A stretch of 64,000 nt of DNA from Modestobacter marinus (lineage in GTDB: Bacteria > Actinomycetota > Actinomycetes > Mycobacteriales > Geodermatophilaceae), in contig NZ_JABGCH010000005.1 of NCBI RefSeq assembly GCF_019799945.1, positions 124,001-188,000 of the forward strand, written 5' to 3'. The notes under the pieces are model-generated. The model did no database searches and had not been told where the DNA came from. It worked only from the letters and a program-made list of their open reading frames with translations. Shown in pieces: positions 38,845-47,813 of this stretch. The translations under genes were made by a program, and so were the position numbers. The stretch's first letter is position 1, and every line of letters begins with the position of its first letter.

Positions 38845-39876
38845 GTGAGCGCTGCGGTGGTCACGGGGTCCGGGCGCGCGCTGCCGGCGACCTACGAGCA
38901 GGACGCCGTCTGGGAGGGCTTCTTCGCCCGGCACTACGCGGGGCTGCGGTCGGCCGAGCGGATCTTCAAGAACACGGGGGTGCGCACCCGGCACGCCGTC
39001 GCCGACCCGGTCACCGAGGACCTCTCCGGCTGGGGCACCGCGGCCCGGATGACCCGGTACGTCACCGAGGCGCTGCCGCTGGGCAAGCAGGCGGTCGCCG
39101 GAGCACTGGACGCCGCAGGTCTCGCCCCGGGGGACGTCGGCCTCTTCGCCGTCGCCACCTGCACCGGCTACGCCACCCCGGGGCTGGACATCCGGCTCGC
39201 CCAGGACCTCGGCATGCCGGCCGGGCTGCAGCGCCTGCTGGTCGGCCACATGGGCTGCTACGCCGCCCTGCCCGGGCTGGCCGCGGTCAGCGACTTCGTG
39301 GCCGCCCGTGCCCGGCCGGCGGTGCTGCTGTGCTGCGAGCTGACGAGCCTGCACGTGCAGCCGGCCCAGCGGGACCTGGAGCAGGTGGTCGCGCACGCGC
39401 TGTTCAGCGACGCGGCGGCCGCCGTCGTCGTGGAGCCCGGCGCGCGGCGCGGCCGGCGGGTGGCCGGGATGGTGGCCCGCACCGACTACGCCACCGCCGA
39501 CCACATGACCTGGGACGTCACCGACCTCGGTTTCCGGATGGGGTTGTCGCCGCGGGTGCCCGACGTGCTCGCCCGGCATGTCGGCGGGGTCGTCGACGAG
39601 CTGCTGGCCGGGGCGGGGATGCGGCGGGAGGACGTCGCGGGCTGGGCGGTGCACCCCGGCGGACCGCGCATCCTCGACGTCGTCCGCGACGAGCTCGGCC
39701 TGACCGAGGAGCAGATCGGCGCCTCCCGCCGGGTGCTCGCCGAGCACGGCAACTGCTCGTCGGCGACCGTGCTGCTCGTCCTCGACGAGCTGCGGGACGT
39801 CGACGGCCCGGTGGTCGCGATGGCGTTCGGCCCCGGGCTCACCCTCTACGCGACGCTGCTGCTCCCGTCCTCCTGA
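38845..39876 (+). CDS. Type III polyketide synthase (chalcone synthase-like)
   Basis: A 343-residue homodimeric condensing enzyme. The catalytic triad is clear: Cys138 in GHMGCYAALPGL, His270 in WAVHPGGPRIL and Asn303 in EHGNCSSAT. Bacterial relatives (for example BpsA, SrsA, Pks10/11) make alkyl-pyrones, resorcinols or quinone precursors from acyl-CoA starters and malonyl-CoA. The start is a GTG 43 nt after the methyltransferase stop. The 5' neighbour methyltransferase supports a two-gene pathway; no hydroxylase gene is adjacent. Confidence 0.9.
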   Translation: MSAAVVTGSGRALPATYEQDAVWEGFFARHYAGLRSAERIFKNTGVRTRHAVADPVTEDLSGWGTAARMTRYVTEALPLGKQAVAGALDAAGLAPGDVGLFAVATCTGYATPGLDIRLAQDLGMPAGLQRLLVGHMGCYAALPGLAAVSDFVAARARPAVLLCCELTSLHVQPAQRDLEQVVAHALFSDAAAAVVVEPGARRGRRVAGMVARTDYATADHMTWDVTDLGFRMGLSPRVPDVLARHVGGVVDELLAGAGMRREDVAGWAVHPGGPRILDVVRDELGLTEEQIGASRRVLAEHGNCSSATVLLVLDELRDVDGPVVAMAFGPGLTLYATLLLPSS

Positions 39877-39905
39877 CCCGCTGCCGGCGGGGTGGTGCGG
39901 GGCGC

Positions 39906-40319
39906 TCAGCCGCCGAGGTGGGCCTGCTTGGGGGCCAGCCCGCGGAGCGCCTCGGCGGCGACCCGGTCCCGGTCGGCGCCGCCGGCCGCGACCACCACCG
40001 CGCCGATCAGGCCCTCCACCAGCGGCCCGGCGCTCAGCAGCACCCGGTCCCGGACGTCGTCGGCGAGCAGCTCGAGCGCCGTCTCGGCGGAGAGCACGGC
40101 GCTGCCGAGGTCCATGAGCACCACGACGCCGTCGCCGGAGTCGGCGGCGGCGATCGCCTCGGAGATCGCGAACGCGTCGGTGCCCAGGCCGCCGTCGTCG
40201 GTGCCGGCGGCGACCTCGACGGCCACGTCCGCGCCGGTGAGCATCTGCCGGGCCAGGGTGACCGCGGCCTCGGCGAGCGGGCGGCTGTGCGAGACGACGA
40301 CCAGGCCGACCCGGGGCAC
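39906..40319 (-). CDS. dhaM: Dihydroxyacetone kinase phosphoryl donor subunit DhaM (IIA domain only)
   Basis: A 137-residue PTS EIIA-mannose-type domain that phosphorylates the ADP bound to DhaL. The active His11 is in VVVSHSRPLAEAAV. Later phrases VVVLMDLGSAVLSAETALEL and PLVEGLIGAVVVAAGG are typical. Only the IIA domain is present, so phosphate must come from separate HPr and enzyme I, both encoded in this window. Last gene of a dhaK-dhaL-dhaM series. Confidence 0.92.
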   Translation of the reverse strand: MPRVGLVVVSHSRPLAEAAVTLARQMLTGADVAVEVAAGTDDGGLGTDAFAISEAIAAADSGDGVVVLMDLGSAVLSAETALELLADDVRDRVLLSAGPLVEGLIGAVVVAAGGADRDRVAAEALRGLAPKQAHLGG

Positions 40320-40324
40320 GCCGG

Positions 40325-40969
40325 TCAGCCCTGCGCCGGGACCAGCGCCGTGGCCGCGGCCTCCACCAGCAGCGCCGCGGAGGTGGCGCCCGGGTCGACG
40401 TGCCCGATGCTGCGCTCGCCCAGGTAGCTCGCCCGGCCCTTGCGGGCCTGCAGCGGCTTCGTCGCGTCCCGGCCCTCCACCGCGGCGGTCGCGGCGGCGC
40501 CCAGGGCGTCGGCGAGCGGCTGACCGGCGGCCAGCGCGGCCTCCAGCGCGTCGCAGGCGGGCAGGAGCGCGTCGAGCATCGTCTTGTCGCCGGGCTCGGC
40601 CTTGCCGCGGGCCACGACGCCCTCGACCCCGGCCCGCAGCGCCTTCGCGACCGTGCCGGCGTCCCAGGGCCCGGACCCGCCGGCACCGGCGAGGCGCAGG
40701 AAGAAGGTGCCGTAGAGCGGGCCGCTCGCCCCGCCGACCTTGCTCACCAGCGTGGCGCCGACCAGCTTGAACAGCGCTGCGCCGTCGGCCGGCGGCCCGC
40801 CGTCGAGGGCGGCGACGACCGCGGCCATGCCCCGGTCCATGTTGGTCCCGTGGTCGGCGTCGCCGATGGCCGAGTCGAGCGTGGTCAGCTCGTCCCGGTG
40901 CTCGGCGACGGCCGCGGCGAACGCCCGGATCCAGCCCTCGAACTCGGGGATGCCCAGCTCCTGGGCCAT
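40325..40969 (-). CDS. dhaL: Dihydroxyacetone kinase ADP-binding subunit DhaL
   Basis: A 214-residue subunit carrying the permanently bound ADP. Mg/ADP-binding motif IGDADHGTNMDRGM (about 38-51), then GGASGPLYGTFFLRLAGA and KGRASYLGERSIGHVDPGA. The ATG at 40969 overlaps the dhaK stop (ATGA). It works with DhaK and DhaM to make dihydroxyacetone phosphate. Confidence 0.93.
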   Translation of the reverse strand: MAQELGIPEFEGWIRAFAAAVAEHRDELTTLDSAIGDADHGTNMDRGMAAVVAALDGGPPADGAALFKLVGATLVSKVGGASGPLYGTFFLRLAGAGGSGPWDAGTVAKALRAGVEGVVARGKAEPGDKTMLDALLPACDALEAALAAGQPLADALGAAATAAVEGRDATKPLQARKGRASYLGERSIGHVDPGATSAALLVEAAATALVPAQG

Positions 40970-41970
40970 CAGACCCCCCACCGCAGCGCGGGCGTCCGCA
41001 CCGGGGCGTCCCACAGCCGCAACAGGTCGTCGTCCATCCGCACGAGGGTGACCGAGCAGCCGGCCATCTCCAGGCTGGTCATGTAGGAGCCGACCAGTGA
41101 CCGGGCCACGGTCACCCCGGCCTTCTCCAGGACGCCGACCACCTCGGCGTACATGAGGTACAGCTCGATCAGCGGTGTGCCGCCCATGCCGTTGACGAAG
41201 GCCAGCACGCCGTCGCCGCCGGTGAAGTCGAGGTCGCCGAGCACCGGTTCGACCAGCATCTCGGCGATCTCCCGGGCGGGGGCGACCGGGACGCGGCGCC
41301 GTCCGGGCTCGCCGTGGATCCCGATGCCGACCTCCATCTCGTTCTCCGGGAGGTCGAAGGTCGGCTTGCCGGCGGCCGGCACGGTGCAGGAGGTCAGGGC
41401 GAGGCCCATGCTGCGGGCCCGGGCGTTCACCGTGCGGGCGACCTCGGTGACCCCGGCGAGCGGGCGGCCCTGCTCCGCCGCGGCACCGGCCATCTTCTCC
41501 AGGAGCACCGTGGCGCCCACCCCGCGCCGTCCGGCGGTGTACAGGCTGTCCTGCACCGCGACGTCGTCGTCGACGACGACCGCGTTCACCTCGGTGCCGG
41601 ACTCGGCGGCCACCAGCTCCGCCGCCATCTCGAAATTCATCACGTCGCCGGTGTAGTTCTTCACGATGTGCAGGACGCCCGCACCGCCGTCGACGGCGGT
41701 CGTCGCGGCGACCACCTGGTCGGGGACCGGGGAGGTGAACACCTCGCCGGCGCAGGCCGCGTCGAGCATCCCCGGGCCGACGAACCCGGCGTGCATGGGC
41801 TCGTGGCCGGAGCCCCCACCGGAGACCAGGCCGACCTTGCCCCGCACCGGGGCGTCGCCCCGGACCACCACGCGGTTGTCCACGTCGACCCGCAGCTCGG
41901 GGTGGGCGGCGGCCATGCCGCGCAGCGCTTCGGGGACGACTTCGGCCGCCGCGTTGATGAGCTTCTTCAC
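40969..41970 (-). CDS. dhaK: Dihydroxyacetone kinase substrate-binding subunit DhaK
   Basis: A 333-residue subunit that binds dihydroxyacetone covalently as a hemiaminal on His219 in GIGIHGEPG. Other hallmarks are [38 protein letters not shown] and [17 protein letters not shown]. It is the first kinase gene downstream of the glycerol channel gene, with a hairpin between them. Confidence 0.94.
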   Translation of the reverse strand: MKKLINAAAEVVPEALRGMAAAHPELRVDVDNRVVVRGDAPVRGKVGLVSGGGSGHEPMHAGFVGPGMLDAACAGEVFTSPVPDQVVAATTAVDGGAGVLHIVKNYTGDVMNFEMAAELVAAESGTEVNAVVVDDDVAVQDSLYTAGRRGVGATVLLEKMAGAAAEQGRPLAGVTEVARTVNARARSMGLALTSCTVPAAGKPTFDLPENEMEVGIGIHGEPGRRRVPVAPAREIAEMLVEPVLGDLDFTGGDGVLAFVNGMGGTPLIELYLMYAEVVGVLEKAGVTVARSLVGSYMTSLEMAGCSVTLVRMDDDLLRLWDAPVRTPALRWGV

Positions 41971-41995
41971 CGGTGCTCCTGTCTCTGAGAGCGGA

Positions 41996-42028
41996 GGGGA
42001 GGCCCGCCCACGAGGAACGGGCCTCCCC
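41996..42028 (-). terminator. Hairpin between glpF and dhaK
   Basis: An 11-bp perfect stem (GGGGAGGCCCG / CGGGCCTCCCC) with an 11-nt loop begins 9 nt after the glpF stop. It could terminate part of the glpF transcripts and set different levels of channel and kinase, or protect the 3' end of glpF mRNA. Confidence 0.6.
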
Positions 42029-42036
42029 GGGGGGGG

Positions 42037-42957
42037 TCAGGTGCCGTCGGGTGCGGTCGGCCGCCCACGGGTGTCGGACCGGACCTCGTCGTGCGCGCCG
42101 GCGCGCGGGGACGGCGGTGCGTTGGTGCCGCTGCTGACGTCGGGTGACGTCTCGGTGGGCGCGCGGCTGGCCTCAGGCTCGTCCTCCACCGGCAGGAAGC
42201 GGCCCACGAGCAGGTCGTACAGCAGGGCGCCGACGAGTGCGCCCACCAGCGGCCCGACTATCGGGACCCACCAGTAGAAGTCCCCGTTCTGATCCCGCCA
42301 GGCTCCGCCGTACCCGGTGAAGTACGACATCAGCCGGGGCCCGAAGTCGCGGGCCGGGTTGATCGCGTACCCGGCGTTGGTGCCCCACGCCATCCCGATC
42401 GCCACCACGATCAGCCCGATGACGAACGGGCCGAGGTTGGCGCCGGGGGCCGTGTTGCGCACGTCGACGACGGCCAGGACCAGGAACATCAGGATCGCCG
42501 TGCCGATCACCTGGTCCCGCAGTGCCCCCCAGGTGCCGACCGGCAGCGTCCCGTTGCCGGGCAGGGTCGAGAAGATGCCCTGCGTGGCGATGGTGTGATC
42601 CGGGTCCATCGCCGCGATGACCTCGCTGTAGTTCCAGCGCACGATCAGCGCGGCGAGGAAGGCGCCGAGGGTCTGGGCGAGGGCGTAGGGGGCCACCTTG
42701 CGCCAGGGGAAGCCGCGGAAGGCCGCGAGCGCGACGGTCACCGCGGGGTTGATGTGCGCGCCGCTGATCCGGGCGGCGGTGTAGACGCCGAGCACGACGC
42801 CCAGGCCCCACGCCCAGGCGATGCTGTCGTGGTCGCCGATGCCGCCGGCCACCACCTGGGCCACGACGCCGACGCCGAACAGGATGAGGATGAAGGTGCC
42901 GGCGAACTCGGCGGCGAGCTCACCGGCCAGGGTGCGTGGCTTCAAGCGATCGACCAC
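42037..42957 (-). CDS. glpF: MIP family channel, glycerol facilitator type
   Basis: A 306-residue aquaglyceroporin with six membrane helices and both pore motifs: NPA at 70-72 in GAHINPAVTV and the second in GYAINPARDFGPR. The Asp after the second NPAR is typical of glycerol-conducting members. The C-terminal 45 residues are hydrophilic and disordered. Together with dhaKLM it forms a set for uptake and use of glycerol/dihydroxyacetone, although no glycerol dehydrogenase is seen nearby. Confidence 0.92.
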   Translation of the reverse strand: MVDRLKPRTLAGELAAEFAGTFILILFGVGVVAQVVAGGIGDHDSIAWAWGLGVVLGVYTAARISGAHINPAVTVALAAFRGFPWRKVAPYALAQTLGAFLAALIVRWNYSEVIAAMDPDHTIATQGIFSTLPGNGTLPVGTWGALRDQVIGTAILMFLVLAVVDVRNTAPGANLGPFVIGLIVVAIGMAWGTNAGYAINPARDFGPRLMSYFTGYGGAWRDQNGDFYWWVPIVGPLVGALVGALLYDLLVGRFLPVEDEPEASRAPTETSPDVSSGTNAPPSPRAGAHDEVRSDTRGRPTAPDGT

Positions 42958-43062
42958 GGGAACCTCCGGGGGAGGGGTGCCGGGACGCCGATGTCCTGGC
43001 GAGCAGACCCTAGGAGCGGCCCCGGTCGGCGGGCAATGGACTGCTGCGCGGATCCTGGCGCG

Positions 43063-43623
43063 TCACCACAGGTCACCACGGCGCCAGTCGCAGACCAGCC
43101 GACCGGTGGGGTCCAACGGCGCCGGCGTGGCCGGGGTGGGCAGCACGAAGACCGCTTCGTCCGGCGTCTCCACCGGGCCGTCCGGGGTGAGTGCCGCGGT
43201 CGGTCCGGTCCAGGCCAGCCAGCCGCGCGCCCGGTAGAAGTCGACGGCGGCCGCGCTGGACGCCAGTGCCCCGAGCTCGGCTCCGCCGGCGATCAGCCGC
43301 TCGACCTCGGCCATGACCGCGGCGCCGACCCCGCGGCGGCGCATCCGCGCGGCGGTGGCGACCGCCTCGACGTAGCCGGTGCGCAGGGTGCGGCCGTCGG
43401 CGATCAGCTGCCGGCCGACGAGGGACGCGTGGCCGGCCAGCTCCCCGTCCGTGGTGGCGAGCACGTGCAGCCCGCCGAGGGCGTGCGCCCAGTCCTCGTC
43501 GTCGAACCGGCCGGTGAACGCGGCGTCGAGGAAGCCGCGCACGGCGGCGAGCTCGCGGGGGGAGAGGTCGGCCGTGGGGGCGGTGCGCAGCCGGAGTCCA
43601 GGAGCGGGCACCGGCCCAGTCAA
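43063..43623 (-). CDS. Aminoglycoside 2'-N-acetyltransferase-like GNAT protein (AAC(2')-I family)
   Basis: A 186-residue GNAT enzyme. It follows the chromosomal mycobacterial AAC(2')-Ic proteins closely through its length: DEDWAHALGGLHVLATTDGE, LRTGYVEAVATAARMRRRGV with the acetyl-CoA loop, LGALASSAAAVDFYRARGWL, GPVETPDEAVFVLP and the C-terminal LVCDWRRGDLW. This group acetylates the 2' amine of aminoglycosides; its native role may be metabolic. Whether the protein gives resistance here is unknown. Length matches the family (about 180-195). Confidence 0.85.
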   Translation of the reverse strand: MTGPVPAPGLRLRTAPTADLSPRELAAVRGFLDAAFTGRFDDEDWAHALGGLHVLATTDGELAGHASLVGRQLIADGRTLRTGYVEAVATAARMRRRGVGAAVMAEVERLIAGGAELGALASSAAAVDFYRARGWLAWTGPTAALTPDGPVETPDEAVFVLPTPATPAPLDPTGRLVCDWRRGDLW

Positions 43624-43654
43624 GCGCAGGTGGGGGCTCCGTACGCTGGCCGGC

Positions 43655-43964
43655 GTGACCCTGCAGGGCGCGGCGATCGGCCCCCGCCGGCCTGCTGACC
43701 AACCTGCTCAACCCCAAGGTGGGCGCGTTCCACGTGTCCGTCCTGCCGCAGTTCCTGCCGCCGGACACCTCGGCCCTCGGCATGGGCGCGCTGCTGGCCG
43801 CCGGGCACGCGGGCCTGAGCGTGCTGTGGTTCACCCTGCTGATCGTCGGGGCGGTCGTGGTGCGGCGGTGGCTGCAGCGGCCGCGGGTCGACCGGGCCAT
43901 CGAGGGCACGACGGGGCTCGTCCTGATCGGCTTGGGCCTCCGGCCGGCCCGGCCGAGCCGCTGA
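43655..43964 (+). pseudogene. LysE/RhtB family exporter fragment
   Basis: The readable part LLTNLLNPKVGAFHVSVLPQ followed by FLPPD and two membrane helices is the middle and C-terminal half of a LysE-type amino acid exporter. The N-terminal half (three helices) is missing. A possible native start VTLQGAAIG at 43655 is in another frame and joins only by an internal deletion or frameshift. About 100 of the usual 205 residues remain, so it is non-functional. Confidence 0.7.
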
Positions 43965-44037
43965 CCAGCGTGCTCCCCAGCGTGGCCCGTAGCCTGGCCC
44001 CGTCGACCGGTGGACCGGAACTGCCCAGGAGGTGCCC

Positions 44038-44928
44038 GTGATCGACGTCGAGCTCCCGCCCGGACCGGCGACGGGTGCGCTGACCCGGGGGTTCGCCGCC
44101 TGCCTGGCGTCGGTCACCGAGGTCCCGGTGACGGACCTGCCGCTGGCCGGCGACGACCTGGCGCACGCGCTGGGCGCCTGGCGGACCTGGCTGGCCGGGC
44201 ACGGATCGGGGCTGGTGCCCATCGCCGATCCGCAGCGCTTCCAGTGGGCCGGCTGGTGGATCGCCGTCGTCGAGGACCCGGCGGGCGGGGCGACCGGCCC
44301 GGCGGAGGTCGCCGTGCTGGCCTTCGGCACGCCGCCGGGGGTGGTGCTCAGCCCGCAGGCGCCCGCCCTGCTGGGCCGGGCCACGTCGGACCTCCGCATC
44401 CGGCAGGCCCATGCCGTCGCGTCCCTCGATCCCGTGCTGCACCGGCGGTGGGCCGAGCCGGACCTGTGCGGCACGGTCGAGGGCCTCGCCGTGGCGCCCG
44501 CGGCGGAGGCCCCGATGCAGTTGCTCGAGGTCGCGCAGGCGCGCTCCGGTCGTGGTCTCGACGGCGACCGCTATGCCGTCGGCGCCGGCACGTTCAGCCC
44601 GCGCGCGGACCGGCGACCCGGGTACGACCTCACGCTGGTGGCCGGCGAGGTCCTCGACGAGCTGGCCGCCGCCGGGCACGCCCTGGACTTCGCCGGCACC
44701 CGGCGGAACGTCCTCACCCGCGGCATCGACGTCAACGCCCTGGTGGGACGGACGTTCCGGATCGGGGACGTCGTGTGCGCGGGGCGCCGGCTGTGCGAGC
44801 CGTGCTCACATCTGGAGCGGCTCAGCGGCCCGGGGGTCCTGCGACCGCTCATCCACCGGGGCGGGCTGCGCGCCGACGTCCTCGGGGACGGGGAGATCCG
44901 CGTGGGAGCGACGATCCGGCTGGCCTGA
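44038..44928 (+). CDS. MOSC domain-containing protein
   Basis: The 296-residue protein has a C-terminal MOSC domain: LEVAQARSGRGLDGDRYAVG, LTLVAGEVLDELAAAG, FAGTRRNVLTRGIDVNALVG, and the Cys-containing CAGRRLCEPCSHLERL with GGLRADVLGDGEIRVGATI. MOSC domains act in sulfur transfer to molybdenum cofactor or in reduction of N-hydroxylated compounds. The first 150 residues are not recognised. The GTG at 44038 is used because AGGAGG sits 5 nt upstream and overlaps the earlier GTG. Confidence 0.82.
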   Translation: MIDVELPPGPATGALTRGFAACLASVTEVPVTDLPLAGDDLAHALGAWRTWLAGHGSGLVPIADPQRFQWAGWWIAVVEDPAGGATGPAEVAVLAFGTPPGVVLSPQAPALLGRATSDLRIRQAHAVASLDPVLHRRWAEPDLCGTVEGLAVAPAAEAPMQLLEVAQARSGRGLDGDRYAVGAGTFSPRADRRPGYDLTLVAGEVLDELAAAGHALDFAGTRRNVLTRGIDVNALVGRTFRIGDVVCAGRRLCEPCSHLERLSGPGVLRPLIHRGGLRADVLGDGEIRVGATIRLA

Positions 44929-44961
44929 CCCGGTCGGTCGGCGGCGATCGGCTCCGCGGAG

Positions 44962-45032
44962 AGCGGGTGACGAGAATCGAACTCGCACTGTCAGCTTGGG
45001 AAGCTGATGTTCTGCCATTGAACTACACCCGC
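44962..45032 (-). tRNA. tRNA-Gly (anticodon CCC)
   Basis: On the minus strand a 71-nt cloverleaf starts GCGGGTGTAGTTCAATGGC. It has the anticodon arm TCAGC-TTCCCAA-GCTGA (anticodon CCC), the T-arm GCGAGTTCGATTCTCGT and the acceptor pair GCGGGTG / CACCCGC. No CCA is encoded, as is usual in actinobacteria. Confidence 0.95.
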
Positions 45033-45218
45033 GGAGGCTCTCCGCCCTGCGTGGCTGCGAAGCCCGCCGGTCGGTGAACGCTCTCGGAGATCGTACACGG
45101 GTCGTTCCGGCCGTCGAGCCATCCCCGGACAGCGCGCGCTCGGGCGACCGCGGACGTAGCCGCAGCCTCGCAGGTGAGGAGTCGAGGGTCCGCGTGCGGG
45201 GCAGGGTGATCGCTGCGC

Positions 45219-45926
45219 TCAGTGAGCGTGGGCGTACTCGTCGTGGAGCCGCCACCAGACGTACGGTTCACCCTGCGGGCGACCGGCCGGGGAGTCCTCC
45301 CAGGTCTCTTGGCGACCGAGCGGTGTGAGATCGAGCAAGGTGAACGTGGGTCCGACTGCCTCCACGCCGCGGCCGTTGACGAAGTAGGTGCGGAACACCT
45401 CATCACCGTCTCGGATGAACACGTTCAGGCCGAACAATTCCTCCACGCCGAAGTCACGGGAGAAGTCGTCACCGATGAGCGTGTACCAGGGCACGCTCCA
45501 TCCCATCCGCTCGCGGTAGGTCGCGATCCGTTCCTGAGGCGCGGCCGACACGAAGGCGAGGGTGGTGTCGCGCGCGTTCAGGTGCGCGGGATGTGTGACG
45601 CCGTCAGCGAACATGGAGCAGCCAGAGCACGCTCCCTCCGGCCAGCCCTCGACATCGGGCGCGTAGAAGAAGCGGTAGACGATGAGTTGCCGGCGGCCCT
45701 CGAAGAGTCCCAGCAGGCCCACCTCGCCCTGGGGCCCCACGAAGCGGTAGTCGGTGTCGACGCGCACCATCGGCATCCGCCGCCGCTCGGCGGACAACTT
45801 GTCGCGGGCAGCCGTGAGCGCCTTCTCCTTGGCCAACAGCGCCTCGAACGACGCGCGCCATTCAGCCGGAGAGACCACCTCCGGAAGCCCGACGTCGTCG
45901 TGATCGGTCGACGGAGCATCCACCAT
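45219..45926 (-). CDS. DUF899 family thioredoxin-like protein
   Basis: A 235-residue protein of the DUF899 family. It opens with VSPAEWRASFEALLAKEKAL, then RDKLSAERRRMPMVRVDTDY, the thioredoxin-like GCSMFADGVTHPAHLNARDT (with EGACSGCS just before, a CxxC pair), RMGWSVPWYTLIGDDFSRDF and YVWWRLHDEY. The function is not established; a redox role is suggested by fold and CxxC. ATG at 45926 with GAGGAAGG upstream. Confidence 0.88.
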   Translation of the reverse strand: MVDAPSTDHDDVGLPEVVSPAEWRASFEALLAKEKALTAARDKLSAERRRMPMVRVDTDYRFVGPQGEVGLLGLFEGRRQLIVYRFFYAPDVEGWPEGACSGCSMFADGVTHPAHLNARDTTLAFVSAAPQERIATYRERMGWSVPWYTLIGDDFSRDFGVEELFGLNVFIRDGDEVFRTYFVNGRGVEAVGPTFTLLDLTPLGRQETWEDSPAGRPQGEPYVWWRLHDEYAHAH

Positions 45927-46220
45927 GCCGGTACGCCCTTCCTCTCGATCGTGCTGCTGGTCCCGCCCGCCCGGTGCGCGAACCAGCTGCCGGTTAAATG
46001 CCGTCAGCCTGTCCTGGAACCAGCGACTCGGAAGCACTGAGGAACTCATCGGTCGCGTCGTCGTCTCGCACGAGGAACCCGGTGCCGCATCGCCGCAGGT
46101 CCGGTCAACCACGGGGCACGGGGACGAGGAATCCGCGGGTGGGATGTCGAGAACCCCGGCGCGGCTCCGTCCCAGGGGTGCACACGGCCACACTGGGCCG
46201 TACCCACCGAGGAGAACACG

Positions 46221-46628
46221 ATGGCCAAGTACCTGCTGCTCAAGCACTACCGGGGCGCGCCGGCGGCGGTCAACGACGTGCCGATGGACCAGTGGACGCC
46301 GGAGGAGGTCGCGGCCCACGTGCAGTACATGGAAGACTTCGCCGCCCGGCTCGAGGGCACCGGTGAGTTCGTCGACAGCCAGGCGCTCTCCCCGGAGGGC
46401 ACCTTCGTCCGCTACGACGGCGAGGGGCGCCCGCCGGTCACCGACGGCCCGTTCGCGGAGACCAAGGACCTGATCGCCGGGTGGATGGTCATCGACGTCG
46501 ACACCCCCGAGCGGGCGCTGGAGCTGGCCGGCGAGCTGTCGGCGGCTCCGGGTGCGGGTGGCAGGCCGATCCACGAGTGGCTCGAGGTGCGTCCCTTCCT
46601 GGGCGCGCCGCCGACCATCACGGAGTGA
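46221..46628 (+). CDS. YciI-like DGPF domain protein paired with an ECF42 sigma factor
   Basis: A 135-residue YCII-fold protein with the DGPF motif in TDGPFAETKDLIAGWMVIDV (about 75-94) and the family start KYLLLKHYRGAP. Such proteins are almost always encoded beside ECF42 sigma factors. Their biochemical role is uncertain and they are not proven anti-sigma factors. It ends 6 nt before the sigma gene, so the two form an operon. Confidence 0.9.
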   Translation: MAKYLLLKHYRGAPAAVNDVPMDQWTPEEVAAHVQYMEDFAARLEGTGEFVDSQALSPEGTFVRYDGEGRPPVTDGPFAETKDLIAGWMVIDVDTPERALELAGELSAAPGAGGRPIHEWLEVRPFLGAPPTITE

Positions 46629-46634
46629 CGCGCG

Positions 46635-47813
46635 GTGGACGAGTCCCTGCTTCGGGCGCTCATCCCCACCGTGATCGGGATCCTCGGCCGCCGCGGAGCC
46701 GACTTCGCGGCGGCCGAGGATGCCGTCCAGGACGCCCTGGTCGAAGCCGTGCGCGTCTGGCCGGACGACCCGCCGCGGGACCCTAGGGCATGGTTGGTGG
46801 CGGTGGCCTGGCGCAGGTTCCTCGACGCCGTCCGCGCCGACACCTCCCGGCAGCGGCGCGAGGTCCGCGTCGATCTCGAGCCGCCGCCCGGGCCGGGCGC
46901 CGAGGTGGACGACACCCTCCAGCTGTACTTCCTGTGCGCCCACCCGTCCCTGACGCCGGCCTCGGCGGTCGCCCTCACCCTGCGCGCGGTCGGCGGGCTC
47001 ACCACGCGTCAGATCGCGCAGGCCTACCTCGTGCCGGAGGCGACCATGGCCCAGCGGATCAGCCGGGCCAAGCGGACCGTCTCGGGCGTCCGGTTCGACC
47101 AGCCCGGGGACGTCGGCACGGTGTTGCGCGTGCTCTACCTGGTCTTCAACGAGGGCTACTCGGGCGACGTCGACCTCGCCGCGGAGGCCATCCGGCTCGC
47201 CCGCCAGCTGGCGGCGAGGATCGAGCACGAGGAGGTGGCGGGCCTGCTCGCGCTCATGCTGCTGCACCACGCGCGGCGCCCCGCGCGGACCCGCCCCGAC
47301 GGCAGTCTCGTGCCCCTCGCCGAGCAGGACCGCAGCCGGTGGGACACCCAGCTGATCGCTGAGGGGGTCGACGTGCTCCAGGCCGCTCTGGCCCGCGACC
47401 GGCTGGGAGAGTTCCAGGCCCAGGCCGCCATCGCCGCCCTGCACGCCGACGCGCGCACGGCCGAGGAGACCGACTGGGTGCAGATCGTCGAGTGGTACGA
47501 CGAGCTGGTGCGGCTGACCGGCAGCCCGGTCGCGCGCCTCAACCGGGCCGTCGCGGTCGGCGAGGCGGACGGCGCGCGGGCCGGCCTAGCCGCCCTGGCG
47601 CAGCTCGACCCCGCCCTGCCCCGCCACGCCGCGGTCGCGGCGTACCTGCACGAGCGGGACGGGGACCCGGTGACCGCGGCACGGCTCTACGCCGACGCCG
47701 CCCGAGCAGCGCCCAACCTCCCCGAACGCGACCACCTCACGCGACAGGCCGCCCGGCTCAACGCGGAACGACGCGGCCGGGCCGAGGGTCGTCGGGACGG
47801 TCGACAGCCGTGA
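46635..47813 (+). CDS. ECF42 group RNA polymerase sigma factor (DUF6596 C-terminal extension)
   Basis: A 392-residue sigma factor. Region 2 covers [20 protein letters not shown] and [20 protein letters not shown]; region 4 covers [40 protein letters not shown]. The long C-terminal TPR-like extension (about 165-390, with [13 protein letters not shown] and [19 protein letters not shown]) is typical of ECF42 and is needed for activity in studied members. No anti-sigma factor gene is adjacent. GTG start right after the DGPF gene. Confidence 0.92.
   Translation: MDESLLRALIPTVIGILGRRGADFAAAEDAVQDALVEAVRVWPDDPPRDPRAWLVAVAWRRFLDAVRADTSRQRREVRVDLEPPPGPGAEVDDTLQLYFLCAHPSLTPASAVALTLRAVGGLTTRQIAQAYLVPEATMAQRISRAKRTVSGVRFDQPGDVGTVLRVLYLVFNEGYSGDVDLAAEAIRLARQLAARIEHEEVAGLLALMLLHHARRPARTRPDGSLVPLAEQDRSRWDTQLIAEGVDVLQAALARDRLGEFQAQAAIAALHADARTAEETDWVQIVEWYDELVRLTGSPVARLNRAVAVGEADGARAGLAALAQLDPALPRHAAVAAYLHERDGDPVTAARLYADAARAAPNLPERDHLTRQAARLNAERRGRAEGRRDGRQP

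Noticed and set aside
43659-43718. Extension of the LysE fragment upstream to a full gene
   Set aside because: No N-terminal LysE helices can be found in any frame upstream; the region belongs to the promoter side of the acetyltransferase gene.
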